From Thermoplasmata archaeon (GTDB lineage: Archaea > Thermoplasmatota > Thermoplasmata > Lutacidiplasmatales > UBA184): a stretch of 50,485 nt of DNA. The stretch is taken from positions 1 through 50,485 of the forward strand of contig JAKIVU010000008.1 in assembly GCA_022750375.1 (NCBI GenBank), given 5' to 3'. How positions within the stretch are numbered: position 1 is the stretch's first letter; every line of letters starts with the position of its first letter. A model generated the notes under the pieces. That model was given only the letters and a program-made list of their open reading frames with translations, had not been told where the DNA came from and did no database searches. The position numbers and the translations under genes are program-made. Below, piece after piece: positions 18,596 to 26,677 of this stretch.

Positions 18596-19725
18596 GCCTT
18601 GCCTCCGGCGGCGGCGACGACCGCTTGGGCCGATTCACGGAGGGTGGGGATGGAAGTGATCCCGGCGGCACGGAGGATCTCGACTCCTTCCTTCTCATTG
18701 TTCCCGCGGATTCGGGCGACCAAGGGGAACCGTTCGGCGGTCGGAACCTGCTTCATCGCTTCCACGAGCCCGGTCGCGACCGTGTCGCAGCGAGTGACCC
18801 CGCCGAAGATGTTCAGGAACACCGCCTTCGGTTTCGCCTGCGCCATGAGGAGGAACGCCTCGGTCACTTTCTTGGGGTCGTCCGTCCCCCCCAGGTCGAG
18901 GAAGACACCGGGTTCGCCGCCGAACTCCTTCAACACGTCCAGGGTCGCCATGGTCAGCCCGGCACCGTTCGCGATGACCCCGATGTTCCCGTCGAGCTGC
19001 ACGAACGCGATCCCCTTCTCCCGAGCGACCTCCTCGAGCGGCGTTCGGTCGTCCTGAATGTCGTCCCATTCGGGGTGCCGGAACCCCGCGTCGTCCTCGA
19101 TGATGACCTTCGCGTCCAGGGCCACCAGGCCATCGCCCACGACGGCGAGCGGGTTGATCTCCACGAGTTCCGCGTCTTCGCGCTGGAACAGCGTCCACAG
19201 GGATTCGAGGAGACGGTCCAAGGACTTGGCGGGGCCCCCCGTCAGACCGAGGGTCTGTCCGGCACGCCGCTTCTCGTACGACGCGAGTCCGGGGAACGGG
19301 TGAACGGGAATCTTGTCGATGGCGGAGTCGTCGACCGATTCGATCTCGACTCCCCCCTGAGGGCTCACGATCAGGATCGGAAGCCGAAGACTGCGGTCGA
19401 GTGTGAGCGAGAGGTAGAGTTCCTTCGCGATGGGGAGCTTCTCCTCCAGCAGGAGCTCGCGTACTTTCTCTCCCTTGAACTCGAGCCCGAGGATCGCGGC
19501 GGCCGCGACCCGCGCCTCGTCGGGAGTGTTGGCGAACTTGACCGCCCCGCCTTTTCCCCGACCGCCCGACAGCACCTGTGCCTTGATGACGCACGGAAGC
19601 GGTACCGTTCCGTTGCGCGTCAGCGCTTCCGCTTCCTCCGGTGTCCGTGCGACCTGTCCCTTCGGAAGCGGTAGGCCGTACTTTCGAAAGAGATCCTTCC
19701 CCCGCCACTCGGCGAGCTTGACCAT
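18592..19725 (-). CDS. sucC: Succinate-CoA ligase (ADP-forming) subunit beta
   Basis: KAQVLSGGRGKGGAVKFA, NIGVIANGAGLTMATLD, ATP-grasp; overlaps sucD. Confidence 0.96.
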   Translation of the reverse strand: MVKLAEWRGKDLFRKYGLPLPKGQVARTPEEAEALTRNGTVPLPCVIKAQVLSGGRGKGGAVKFANTPDEARVAAAAILGLEFKGEKVRELLLEEKLPIAKELYLSLTLDRSLRLPILIVSPQGGVEIESVDDSAIDKIPVHPFPGLASYEKRRAGQTLGLTGGPAKSLDRLLESLWTLFQREDAELVEINPLAVVGDGLVALDAKVIIEDDAGFRHPEWDDIQDDRTPLEEVAREKGIAFVQLDGNIGVIANGAGLTMATLDVLKEFGGEPGVFLDLGGTDDPKKVTEAFLLMAQAKPKAVFLNIFGGVTRCDTVATGLVEAMKQVPTAERFPLVARIRGNNEKEGVEILRAAGITSIPTLRESAQAVVAAAGGKA

Positions 19726-19848
19726 TGAAATCCTCGGCGCGCCGAGGCGGGCGGTCTATTAAGGCCGCCGGGGGGAAGTGGGTTCCGAGACCCATTTCGC
19801 TGTCCTCATGAACTCCAAGATCCGATCCGGCCCGGAGTTGCCCCGACA

Positions 19849-19861
19849 TTCACATTGTGAA
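19849..19861. promoter_or_regulatory. Candidate operator TTCACA-T-TGTGAA upstream of ZIP gene
   Basis: Perfect 6-bp inverted repeat about 30 bp upstream of TATA-like ttaagta (19891). Confidence 0.45.
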
Positions 19862-19927
19862 GTTCATACCGTACATGTTCACGGCGGAACTTAAGTACCC
19901 GTCGCTCCCGACGGCCCCGAACTCTGC

Positions 19928-20692
19928 ATGTCGAACTTCCCCGAGCTGCTCGCGCTGTCGGCGGTGATGGGCCTCTCGATCTACCTCTCGCTGCCGATCG
20001 TTCTCGCAAAATCGGTCCGCTCCCGCACCGTGATCGTGCTGAACGCGGTCGCGATCGGGATACTGATCTTCCTGCTCGCGGACGTCTTTTCCGACGCCGC
20101 CACGATCATCTACACCAACCCGGCGAGCCCGTACATCGCGAACTGGACGTACGCGTTCGCGTTCACCGCTGCGGTCGTCGTCTGCTTTCTCCTGCTCTTC
20201 TTCGCGGAGCACCACTCGAGGGGCAGCGTGCTCAGCCCCCGGGGACTCGCGCTCGTCGTCGCACTCGCGATCGGGTTTCAGAACCTCACCGAGGGTCTGG
20301 TCTTCGGGGCGACCTGGGCGGCGGGGACGCTCGGTCTGCTGACCGTCATCTTCGTCGGCTTCTTTCTCCAGAACGTCACCGAAGGCTTCCCGATCGCCGC
20401 CCCCCTGATCGGAAAGAACGAGCGCGGGCTCGGAGTGCTGGCCCTGCTCTTCCTGGTCGGCGGCCTCCCGACGGTGCTCGGCGGCGCCGTGGGGTACTTC
20501 TACAACAGTCAACTCCTCGACGTGACGTTTGACGCCCTCGCGATCGGCGCGATCCTCTACTGTATCCTACCGATGTTGCGGAACTCGTTCCGCCCTGCGG
20601 AGACTCCGGAGGCGTCCTACCTCAAGATGCGCCTGACGTACCTCGGAATCCTGCTCGGGTTCATCCTGGGATTCCTCGTCAACGCGGTCTAG
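19928..20692 (+). CDS. ZIP-family metal transporter homologue with atypical metal-site motifs
   Basis: Eight-TM-like profile; paired motifs IGFQNLTEGLVFGA and FLQNVTEGFPIAAPL at the positions of ZIP HNxPEG motifs. Confidence 0.8.
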   Translation: MSNFPELLALSAVMGLSIYLSLPIVLAKSVRSRTVIVLNAVAIGILIFLLADVFSDAATIIYTNPASPYIANWTYAFAFTAAVVVCFLLLFFAEHHSRGSVLSPRGLALVVALAIGFQNLTEGLVFGATWAAGTLGLLTVIFVGFFLQNVTEGFPIAAPLIGKNERGLGVLALLFLVGGLPTVLGGAVGYFYNSQLLDVTFDALAIGAILYCILPMLRNSFRPAETPEASYLKMRLTYLGILLGFILGFLVNAV

Positions 20693-22050
20693 TCTGGACG
20701 CGATGGCCCCGCCGGCGCGCGGCGCGGCGACCGGCGGCCGGGTCCCCGATTCGAGCGGGCGGGGATCGAACGATGGGGCCGGGACGATCCTTTCGTCGGC
20801 GCGGCTCGCGTCGTGGAAGCGGGGCCGGCGAGCTCCCGGCCGATTTCGTCCAGCAGACGGCCCGCGAATACGGGTTTCGAGGCACGGATCCAAAACTTCG
20901 GCCCTTTCGGGGGAAGGATGAGGGCGTTCGTGTCGGTGCTTCCCATGGTCGCGACGTCGTTCGCCACGACCCAATCTGCCCCCGTGTCCTTTCGAAGTCG
21001 ACGGCCCTCCTCCTCGAGGCGGGCCGCTGAATCGCCGGCGAGGAGTTTGAACGCGACCAGGACCGCCGGCCGGGGAGACAGTCGGCGCAATTCGGGCAAC
21101 ACCTTGGGAGCTAGTTGCAGGGTGACCGACAACGTCGCCTGTTCGGCGGAGCGGATCTTCCCGGGTCGCCGGTCGACGACAAAGTCCGACAGGGCGGCCG
21201 GGACGAAGACGGCGTCCGCGGCCCGGAGCTCTGGGCTCCGTTCACGAGCGAGCGTGATGAGGTCGCCGACGCTCCTCCACGCCACCGGACGCAAATACGG
21301 CGGAACAGTCACTTGCAGAGCGCCGGTCCAAAGAGCGACCTCGGCGCCTCGAAAGAACGCCTGGGACGCCAACGCCACGGCCGACGCTCCCGAGCTTTCG
21401 TTCGTGAGCGAACGGACCGAGTCCAGTGACTCCCGGGCCGCGCCGCCGATCACGAGCACCCGTCGACCGGCCCAGGGTCCCCGGGCGATCCGGTGGAGCA
21501 CCGCCGCAGCGACCTCCTCCGGCGTCGCGATCTTCTCTTCTCCTTCTGCCGACGCTCCTTGGACGATGCCAACTCCCCACGACCGCAGCTTGTCGATGCT
21601 CTCGCGAACGGCCGGGTTGAGCCCCATGTGTTCGTGCATCGCCGGGGCGATCAGCAGGGGGACGCCCCCACCGAGCGCGACCGACGCGAACGAGGTCACG
21701 GGAGTGTCGTCAATCCCGTGGGCGATCTTCGAGATCGTGTTCGCGGTGGCAGGGGCGATGAGATAGAGGTCGGCGCGCCCCTCTCCGGGACCAAGTAAGG
21801 TCACGTGCTCGACGTTTCCCGTCAGCTGCACGATCGCCGGATGACCGGTCGCGAACTCCAACGCTTCCGCCGTGACGATGCGGGTCGCTTCGGGACTCAT
21901 CACGGCGCGGACATCGGCCCCGTGGCGGATGAGTTCGCGAATGATCTTCGGGACTTCGACCGCGGCGATCGACCCGGAGACCCCGACGAGAATACGGCGA
22001 CCGGCGAGGAGCTCGGTCGTCCGCCCGCGGATCACGTGGCTTGGGTGCAT
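20689..22050 (-). CDS. coaBC: Bifunctional phosphopantothenoylcysteine decarboxylase/phosphopantothenate-cysteine ligase
   Basis: RRILVGVSGSIAAVEVPKIIRELIRHGADV, APAMHEHMGLNPAV flavoprotein region plus CoaB half ending ...WVVANDVATMGSTDTNALIL. Confidence 0.93.
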   Translation of the reverse strand: MHPSHVIRGRTTELLAGRRILVGVSGSIAAVEVPKIIRELIRHGADVRAVMSPEATRIVTAEALEFATGHPAIVQLTGNVEHVTLLGPGEGRADLYLIAPATANTISKIAHGIDDTPVTSFASVALGGGVPLLIAPAMHEHMGLNPAVRESIDKLRSWGVGIVQGASAEGEEKIATPEEVAAAVLHRIARGPWAGRRVLVIGGAARESLDSVRSLTNESSGASAVALASQAFFRGAEVALWTGALQVTVPPYLRPVAWRSVGDLITLARERSPELRAADAVFVPAALSDFVVDRRPGKIRSAEQATLSVTLQLAPKVLPELRRLSPRPAVLVAFKLLAGDSAARLEEEGRRLRKDTGADWVVANDVATMGSTDTNALILPPKGPKFWIRASKPVFAGRLLDEIGRELAGPASTTRAAPTKGSSRPHRSIPARSNRGPGRRSPRRAPAGPSRPD

Positions 22051-22157
22051 GGGACTCTCTCGCCGGGGGTCGGCGGACTCCGGAGATAAGACCCGGCCTA
22101 TTAGGGAGGCGGCGGTCGGCTCCCTGCCTTAAAGAGGCGCGACTCCTCGACCCCAGC

Positions 22158-23036
22158 ATGCCCGGCGCGATTCCGCCCGTACCGCCCCCCGCGCCGGATG
22201 CCTCCTCTCCCGCCGAGCCTCCGCTCCAGGAACTCGAACTCCCGACCATCGGGCCCACGAGCCAGTTTGCCGAGATCGGCCACGGCGTGGGGCGGCCGAA
22301 GGAAACGATCGCTCCGGTCCGCGTGGAGCGCGGGCTGGTCGTCTTCGACCTGGATGGGACGATCCTCGACGACTTGGGCCTCATCAGCGTCGTGGCCGCG
22401 GACGTGATGTTCAAGGCGTTCGGCACACCGCTCGACGAAGCTCGGATCCACTACCTGGCCACCACGGGGATGCCGTTCGAGGCCCAGCTCTCCCAGCTCT
22501 ACCCAACCGCCCCGGTCGCACTTCGCGCGTCGACCGCTCGGACGTTCCATCAGCGCAAGGTGACGGAGGCCTACACGAAGGCGAAGCCGTTTCCCGAGAT
22601 CCCGAAACTTCTGAAGCGACTGGGGACGGAGCGGTGGACCCTCGCAGTATCGACCGGCGCGGAGACGGAAATGGCCGACGTGCTGCTCGAACGGGAGGGA
22701 CTCCGCTACTGGTTCGAGGATGTATTGGGCTCGGCAGAGGGGACGAAGCGGGAGCACCTCGCCGAGTATCGACGTCGATTCCCGGAGGTCCCGATGTTCA
22801 TGGTCGGTGATTCCCGATTCGATATGGAGGCGGCGCAATCCGTTCCCGGTGTCGCAGCCCTCGGTCGTGCCTCCACGCTGAAAGGATGGGGGTTGACTCC
22901 GCTCGACCTCCGGCAGTGGGGGGCGAAATGGGCCGACTACTCCCTCTCCGGGCTCCCGGAAGTGCTCGCCGAGTTCGAGCAGGCCACTCTCGATCCTGTG
23001 GGGCTCAAGCCTCGGCGCCGAGCGAAGCGGTCGTAG
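22158..23036 (+). CDS. HAD-superfamily hydrolase (phosphoglycolate phosphatase-like)
   Basis: VVFDLDGTILDD, AVSTGAETEMADVLL, MFMVGDSRFDMEAAQ. Confidence 0.9.
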   Translation: MPGAIPPVPPPAPDASSPAEPPLQELELPTIGPTSQFAEIGHGVGRPKETIAPVRVERGLVVFDLDGTILDDLGLISVVAADVMFKAFGTPLDEARIHYLATTGMPFEAQLSQLYPTAPVALRASTARTFHQRKVTEAYTKAKPFPEIPKLLKRLGTERWTLAVSTGAETEMADVLLEREGLRYWFEDVLGSAEGTKREHLAEYRRRFPEVPMFMVGDSRFDMEAAQSVPGVAALGRASTLKGWGLTPLDLRQWGAKWADYSLSGLPEVLAEFEQATLDPVGLKPRRRAKRS

Positions 23037-23144
23037 GGCCGGGACCGAGAGTCTCAGGGCGCGGGGTTCGGCCCCACGCCGCTTTGAACCCGGGTCGAGG
23101 GATCCACAGTCCCCCAGGATAGGCCAAGCTACCCCATCCCGGCC
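23037..23144 (-). tRNA. trnH: tRNA-His(GTG) with a 32-nt intron in the T-loop (59/60; intron 23051-23082)
   Basis: Minus strand: G-1 at 23144; acceptor GCCGGGA/TCCCGGC (7/7 bp) with C73 at 23037; anticodon stem GGGGA/TCCCT around loop CTGTGGA; T-stem CCGGG/CTCGG; TTCAAA then intron; spliced product is 76 nt; BHB motif present. Confidence 0.93.
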
Positions 23145-23224
23145 ACGGGAGTTGGAGGAGGCGGCCGGGAGAAAAGGTTTCGCTCGAGGCCGCCGACGTT
23201 CGGGGGCAGGGAACAGTAACCCAC

Positions 23225-23938
23225 TCAGCGGTACGCCCAGACAACGGCCTGGCCGAAGAACCGCCACGGAACCCCGACATGCCGGAAGCCCGCGCGCTCG
23301 AGCGCGGCGAGCTCGGCGGTCAGCGTCGACGGGTGGTCGAATTTTTCGTGACCGTGCCAAACTTCCTGCGGACTCGTCCAGGCGCCGGTGCGACCGCCGG
23401 GGGCTGGGAGCATGGAGGCGATCTGGGCGTAGCGGGTGTCGAAGATCGAATCCTCGGGAAGGTGGTCGTCGGCGTCGCCAAAGTATCCTCCCGGAGCGAG
23501 GCAGCGATACACGCGCCGGAATAGACGCCACTTTTCCACGTCCGAGAGATGGTGGATCGCGAGGGCGGAGACGACGACGTCGTAGGTTCCTTCTTCGAAG
23601 GTGGCGAGGTCACCGGCGCTGAGCTCGAACCGCTCGCGGTACGGCCGGAGCTTGGTTCGCGCCCGGGTGATCATCTGAGGCGACAGGTCAATCCCCGTAA
23701 GATGGGCGTGCGGGAACCCCTCCAAGATCCGGGCGGTGAGGGTGCCGGTTCCGACTCCCAGCTCGAGCACTCGGAACGACCGGGTAGCTACGAACGGGAT
23801 GCCCCAAATGAGCGTTCGATGGAGGTCGCTGTACCCCGGCATCGACGCGCGGGCGGTTCGGTCGTACGCCGGAGCCTCGCGGTCGAACTCGCGGCGCATC
23901 CCCGTCGGGGTTCCGCGAGTGACCATGGATTCGCTCAT
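23225..23938 (-). CDS. Class I SAM-dependent methyltransferase
   Basis: RVLELGVGTGTLTARILEGFPHAHLTGIDLSPQMITRARTKL, YDVVVSALAIHHL. Confidence 0.9.
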   Translation of the reverse strand: MSESMVTRGTPTGMRREFDREAPAYDRTARASMPGYSDLHRTLIWGIPFVATRSFRVLELGVGTGTLTARILEGFPHAHLTGIDLSPQMITRARTKLRPYRERFELSAGDLATFEEGTYDVVVSALAIHHLSDVEKWRLFRRVYRCLAPGGYFGDADDHLPEDSIFDTRYAQIASMLPAPGGRTGAWTSPQEVWHGHEKFDHPSTLTAELAALERAGFRHVGVPWRFFGQAVVWAYR

Positions 23939-24042
23939 CGCCGCGAGTCCTTAGGGTTTCGCAGCCGCAGGCCATCGGCCCGCGCAAGGGTAAAGACCTT
24001 CACCGGCAGGGCCGACTACCTCCCCGCGGGGCGGAGCAACGC

Positions 24043-24408
24043 ATGACGGCCGACGGGGACCGCAGACTCGCCCTGATCTTCGGGGTCATCGCCGCAGTAC
24101 TCCTCATCGCCGACGCGATCCTCCGCTTCCTGGTCAGCATTCTCTTTATCGCGACGGGGCGAGAGCTCGCCGCGCTCGGCTCAGTGAACGAGGCGGTGAT
24201 CTTCCTGGTGGTCGGCCTCGTCATCGGTTTCTTTTCCGTCATGGGTCGGAGCCGGACCGCCGACGGGAGCCTTGCGGTGGGAGTCATCCTCGTCGTCCTC
24301 GCGCTCCTCGGCTGGCTCGCGCTCGGGTTCTCGGGCAGCCTGCTCGCCCTTCTCGCGGCCGTTTTCACGTTGATCGCCGGCATCCTCTTCCTGGTTGCCG
24401 GTCGTTAA
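24043..24408 (+). CDS. Small multi-TM membrane protein (121 aa)
   Basis: Four hydrophobic segments; promoter-like taaag upstream. Confidence 0.7.
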   Translation: MTADGDRRLALIFGVIAAVLLIADAILRFLVSILFIATGRELAALGSVNEAVIFLVVGLVIGFFSVMGRSRTADGSLAVGVILVVLALLGWLALGFSGSLLALLAAVFTLIAGILFLVAGR

Positions 24409-24453
24409 GTTCGTCGTCCGCCCCAAGAAAGCTCGGGCAAGAAAAAGAGAGGG

Positions 24454-24481
24454 GCGGAGGAGGGGCGAACCCCTCCTCCGC
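24454..24481 (-). terminator. Intrinsic-terminator-like hairpin plus T-rich tract after secreted-protein gene
   Basis: Minus strand GCGGAGGAGGGG-TTCG-CCCCTCCTCCGC (12 bp perfect stem) followed by CCCTCTCTTTTTCTTG; 15 nt past the stop codon. Confidence 0.7.
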
Positions 24482-24496
24482 GGGCGAGGGTTGGCG

Positions 24497-25126
24497 TTAC
24501 GGGCAGGTCGTCGCGCTCGTGCAGCTGTTCACCGTGATCACGACGTTCGTGATGGACGGAGGGGTGATCGACGGAGTTCCGAGGCCCACAAACAGGAACA
24601 CCGAGATCGTGGACGAGGTGTCGGCCGAAGTCTGGGTGTCGAAGTACCCCGAGCCAAAGGCGTAGACCGTGGTAAGCGGCGCGGTGCTCGGCGAGTAGAT
24701 CACTTCCACCTGGACGTCAAAGCCCACGGCCGTGGCGCCCTGGAGGGCGAGCACGACGACTTGGAGCGCGGTCTGGCTGGTCACGAGACCGAAGGTCGCG
24801 TCCACGGCGGAGAAGTTCCCGGAGCAGCTGGCCACGGGGCATGAAGTCAGTCGGACGTTCGTTCCGTACGTCGAGTTCAGGCCATTGCCGGTGCCCGGCT
24901 GAGTGCCCGCGGCGCCGAGGCCAGCGGTCCAGCCAGACGCGGTGATCATCTGCGAGGACTGCACGATCTCTGGCGCGCCGTTCGGCGTGACGACGGTGAC
25001 CGTCGAGCTCTGGGGCGGGGGGTTCGCCGTTACGACCGTGGCCGCGAACGCCCAACTCCCCGCGAGCGCGAGGATGGCGACGAGGGTGATCGCATAGACT
25101 GTTCTTCGTTGCATTGCTTTTTGCAT
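24497..25126 (-). CDS. Secreted protein with Sec signal peptide, unknown function
   Basis: ATG at 25126: MQKAMQRRTVYAITLVAILALAGSWAFA-ATVV..., four Cys in pairs; TATA-rich promoter and terminator-like hairpin. Confidence 0.8.
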   Translation of the reverse strand: MQKAMQRRTVYAITLVAILALAGSWAFAATVVTANPPPQSSTVTVVTPNGAPEIVQSSQMITASGWTAGLGAAGTQPGTGNGLNSTYGTNVRLTSCPVASCSGNFSAVDATFGLVTSQTALQVVVLALQGATAVGFDVQVEVIYSPSTAPLTTVYAFGSGYFDTQTSADTSSTISVFLFVGLGTPSITPPSITNVVITVNSCTSATTCP

Positions 25127-25156
25127 AGATTTCCCCTGAGGGGATAACGGTATTTC

Positions 25157-25261
25157 TTCGACTACGTATTTATACGTATTCAATGAAGTATATCGCTGCC
25201 AAAACTCGGTTCGGGCGAGGCAACAAGTACAATTGCCCGCACGATACATTCGACTAGGTAT
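25157..25261. repeat. Direct repeat TTCGACTA(C/G)GTAT at 25157-25169 and 25249-25261
   Basis: 12 of 13 bp identical; in the AT-rich divergent promoter region. Confidence 0.6.
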
Positions 25262-25285
25262 ACACGGAGCGCGCACCTCGATTCC

Positions 25286-25879
25286 ATGACCCACCGCGAC
25301 GCCGCCGCCTCACCCGAATCCGAGCCGCCGCCGAAGTCCGGGTTCGTCGCCACCCTGCCCCTCCTCGTGTTGACTTTCGCCCTGTTCCTCGGCTCGTACT
25401 TGGTGTACCTGGAGGCGCCTCACTTGGGCCCGGTCAACTTCCCCCTCTGGGGGTTGATGCTGACGCTCGGGTTCGTCGCCGCCATCGGTTCCGTCGTCTC
25501 GTGGTTTTTCGCAACGGATGACCGCGGCTCGACGGTCGAGGAGGAAGAACCGACGTCGAGCGACGCCGCCCCCGACCCACCACTCCCCCGCAAGGCGTTC
25601 GGGCGGCCCGCGCCGGAACTCGTTCCTCCGATCGCACCGCTGGGGCCGTCGAGCGGACTCGGTCACGCCGCCGCGGTCGCCGGCACGAAGCCCGCCGCTC
25701 CCTGGGACGAAGACGCGCTTCCGCCGGTTTCCGCCCGTGGACCGCGCCCCGTGCTGACGACGTTGGACGACCCGGGGGAGATCGGACGCGCCCTCGAAGA
25801 GATCGCGGATATCCAACGCCAGCTCACCACGCGCCCCTCGCCGGCCGCGGGCCGAACCGAGGCACCGGCGCGCGCTTAA
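25286..25879 (+). CDS. Two-TM membrane protein with low-complexity acidic/proline-rich tail
   Basis: Hydrophobic segments LPLLVLTFALFLGSYLVYL and LWGLMLTLGFVAAIGSVVSWFF. Confidence 0.65.
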   Translation: MTHRDAAASPESEPPPKSGFVATLPLLVLTFALFLGSYLVYLEAPHLGPVNFPLWGLMLTLGFVAAIGSVVSWFFATDDRGSTVEEEEPTSSDAAPDPPLPRKAFGRPAPELVPPIAPLGPSSGLGHAAAVAGTKPAAPWDEDALPPVSARGPRPVLTTLDDPGEIGRALEEIADIQRQLTTRPSPAAGRTEAPARA

Positions 25880-25905
25880 GACCCCCTCGCGCGCTGAGCC
25901 GGTCC

Positions 25906-26460
25906 ATGGTGCTGGCACCCTTCGATTCGGTGGACGCGACCTCGCTGCGGTGGCTCCGCCAAAACGAGAAGCCGCTCGAGTTCGACCTGCTCGCGGGCGA
26001 TCGGGCCATCGCCACCTTGCGCTGGGATGCCGCGACGGGCACCCTTGCGACCGTTCAGACCGCCCAGGGCGCGTGGACCCTGAAACGGGTCGGCTTCCTC
26101 AACCCGCGAGTGACGCTCCGAGCCGCGGGCGCGACGGAGGATCTCGCGCGTCTCTCGGTGCACTGGAACTACCATCAGATCGAGGTGACCGGGGGCCCCT
26201 CGTATAAGTTCCATCGCGCGGGCGTCCTCGTTCCGGCGTGGCAGGTGACCGACACCTTGGGTCACGAGGTTCTGCACATCGAGCCGGTCCGGGAGGGCCG
26301 GAAGCTCGCGGCCGGGGCGGTCATCGCTTCGCCGACGGCACCGAAGCGACCGGAATTCCCGCTCCTGGTGGTCGTCAGCTGGTACTTCATCGTCCTCGCG
26401 TGGTTCGAAGATGAAGCGCTCATACCGCTCGAAGGGCCGGACGCCCCCGCGACCGGTTGA
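25906..26460 (+). CDS. Hypothetical protein, 184 aa
   Basis: Continuous protein-like ORF; beta-rich sequence with hydrophobic C-terminal segment. Confidence 0.65.
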   Translation: MVLAPFDSVDATSLRWLRQNEKPLEFDLLAGDRAIATLRWDAATGTLATVQTAQGAWTLKRVGFLNPRVTLRAAGATEDLARLSVHWNYHQIEVTGGPSYKFHRAGVLVPAWQVTDTLGHEVLHIEPVREGRKLAAGAVIASPTAPKRPEFPLLVVVSWYFIVLAWFEDEALIPLEGPDAPATG

Positions 26461-26476
26461 GCCCGTTCCCCGACGT

Positions 26477-26626
26477 TTAGCCTCGGGAGACCGATTGCTT
26501 CTCGAGCGCGAGGAAGCAGGACGAGCAGAGGTTGTGCATCGCTTCCCAACCCGTGGGGGGTGCCTCGGTGATGCGCGATATCAGCTTCTGACACGAGTCG
26601 CAGAACAACTGACCGTCCCGTAGCAT
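26477..26626 (-). CDS. Small two-CxxC zinc-ribbon-like protein (49 aa)
   Basis: Reads MLRDGQLFCDSCQKLISRITEAPPTGWEAMHNLCSSCFLALEKQSVSRG*; GGAGG SD upstream; below the ORF-track cutoff. Confidence 0.72.
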   Translation of the reverse strand: MLRDGQLFCDSCQKLISRITEAPPTGWEAMHNLCSSCFLALEKQSVSRG

Positions 26627-26677
26627 CGTGTCCTCCTTCGACCGAGCTACCTGAGCTACTAAAGCCGCAGGGCCCGG

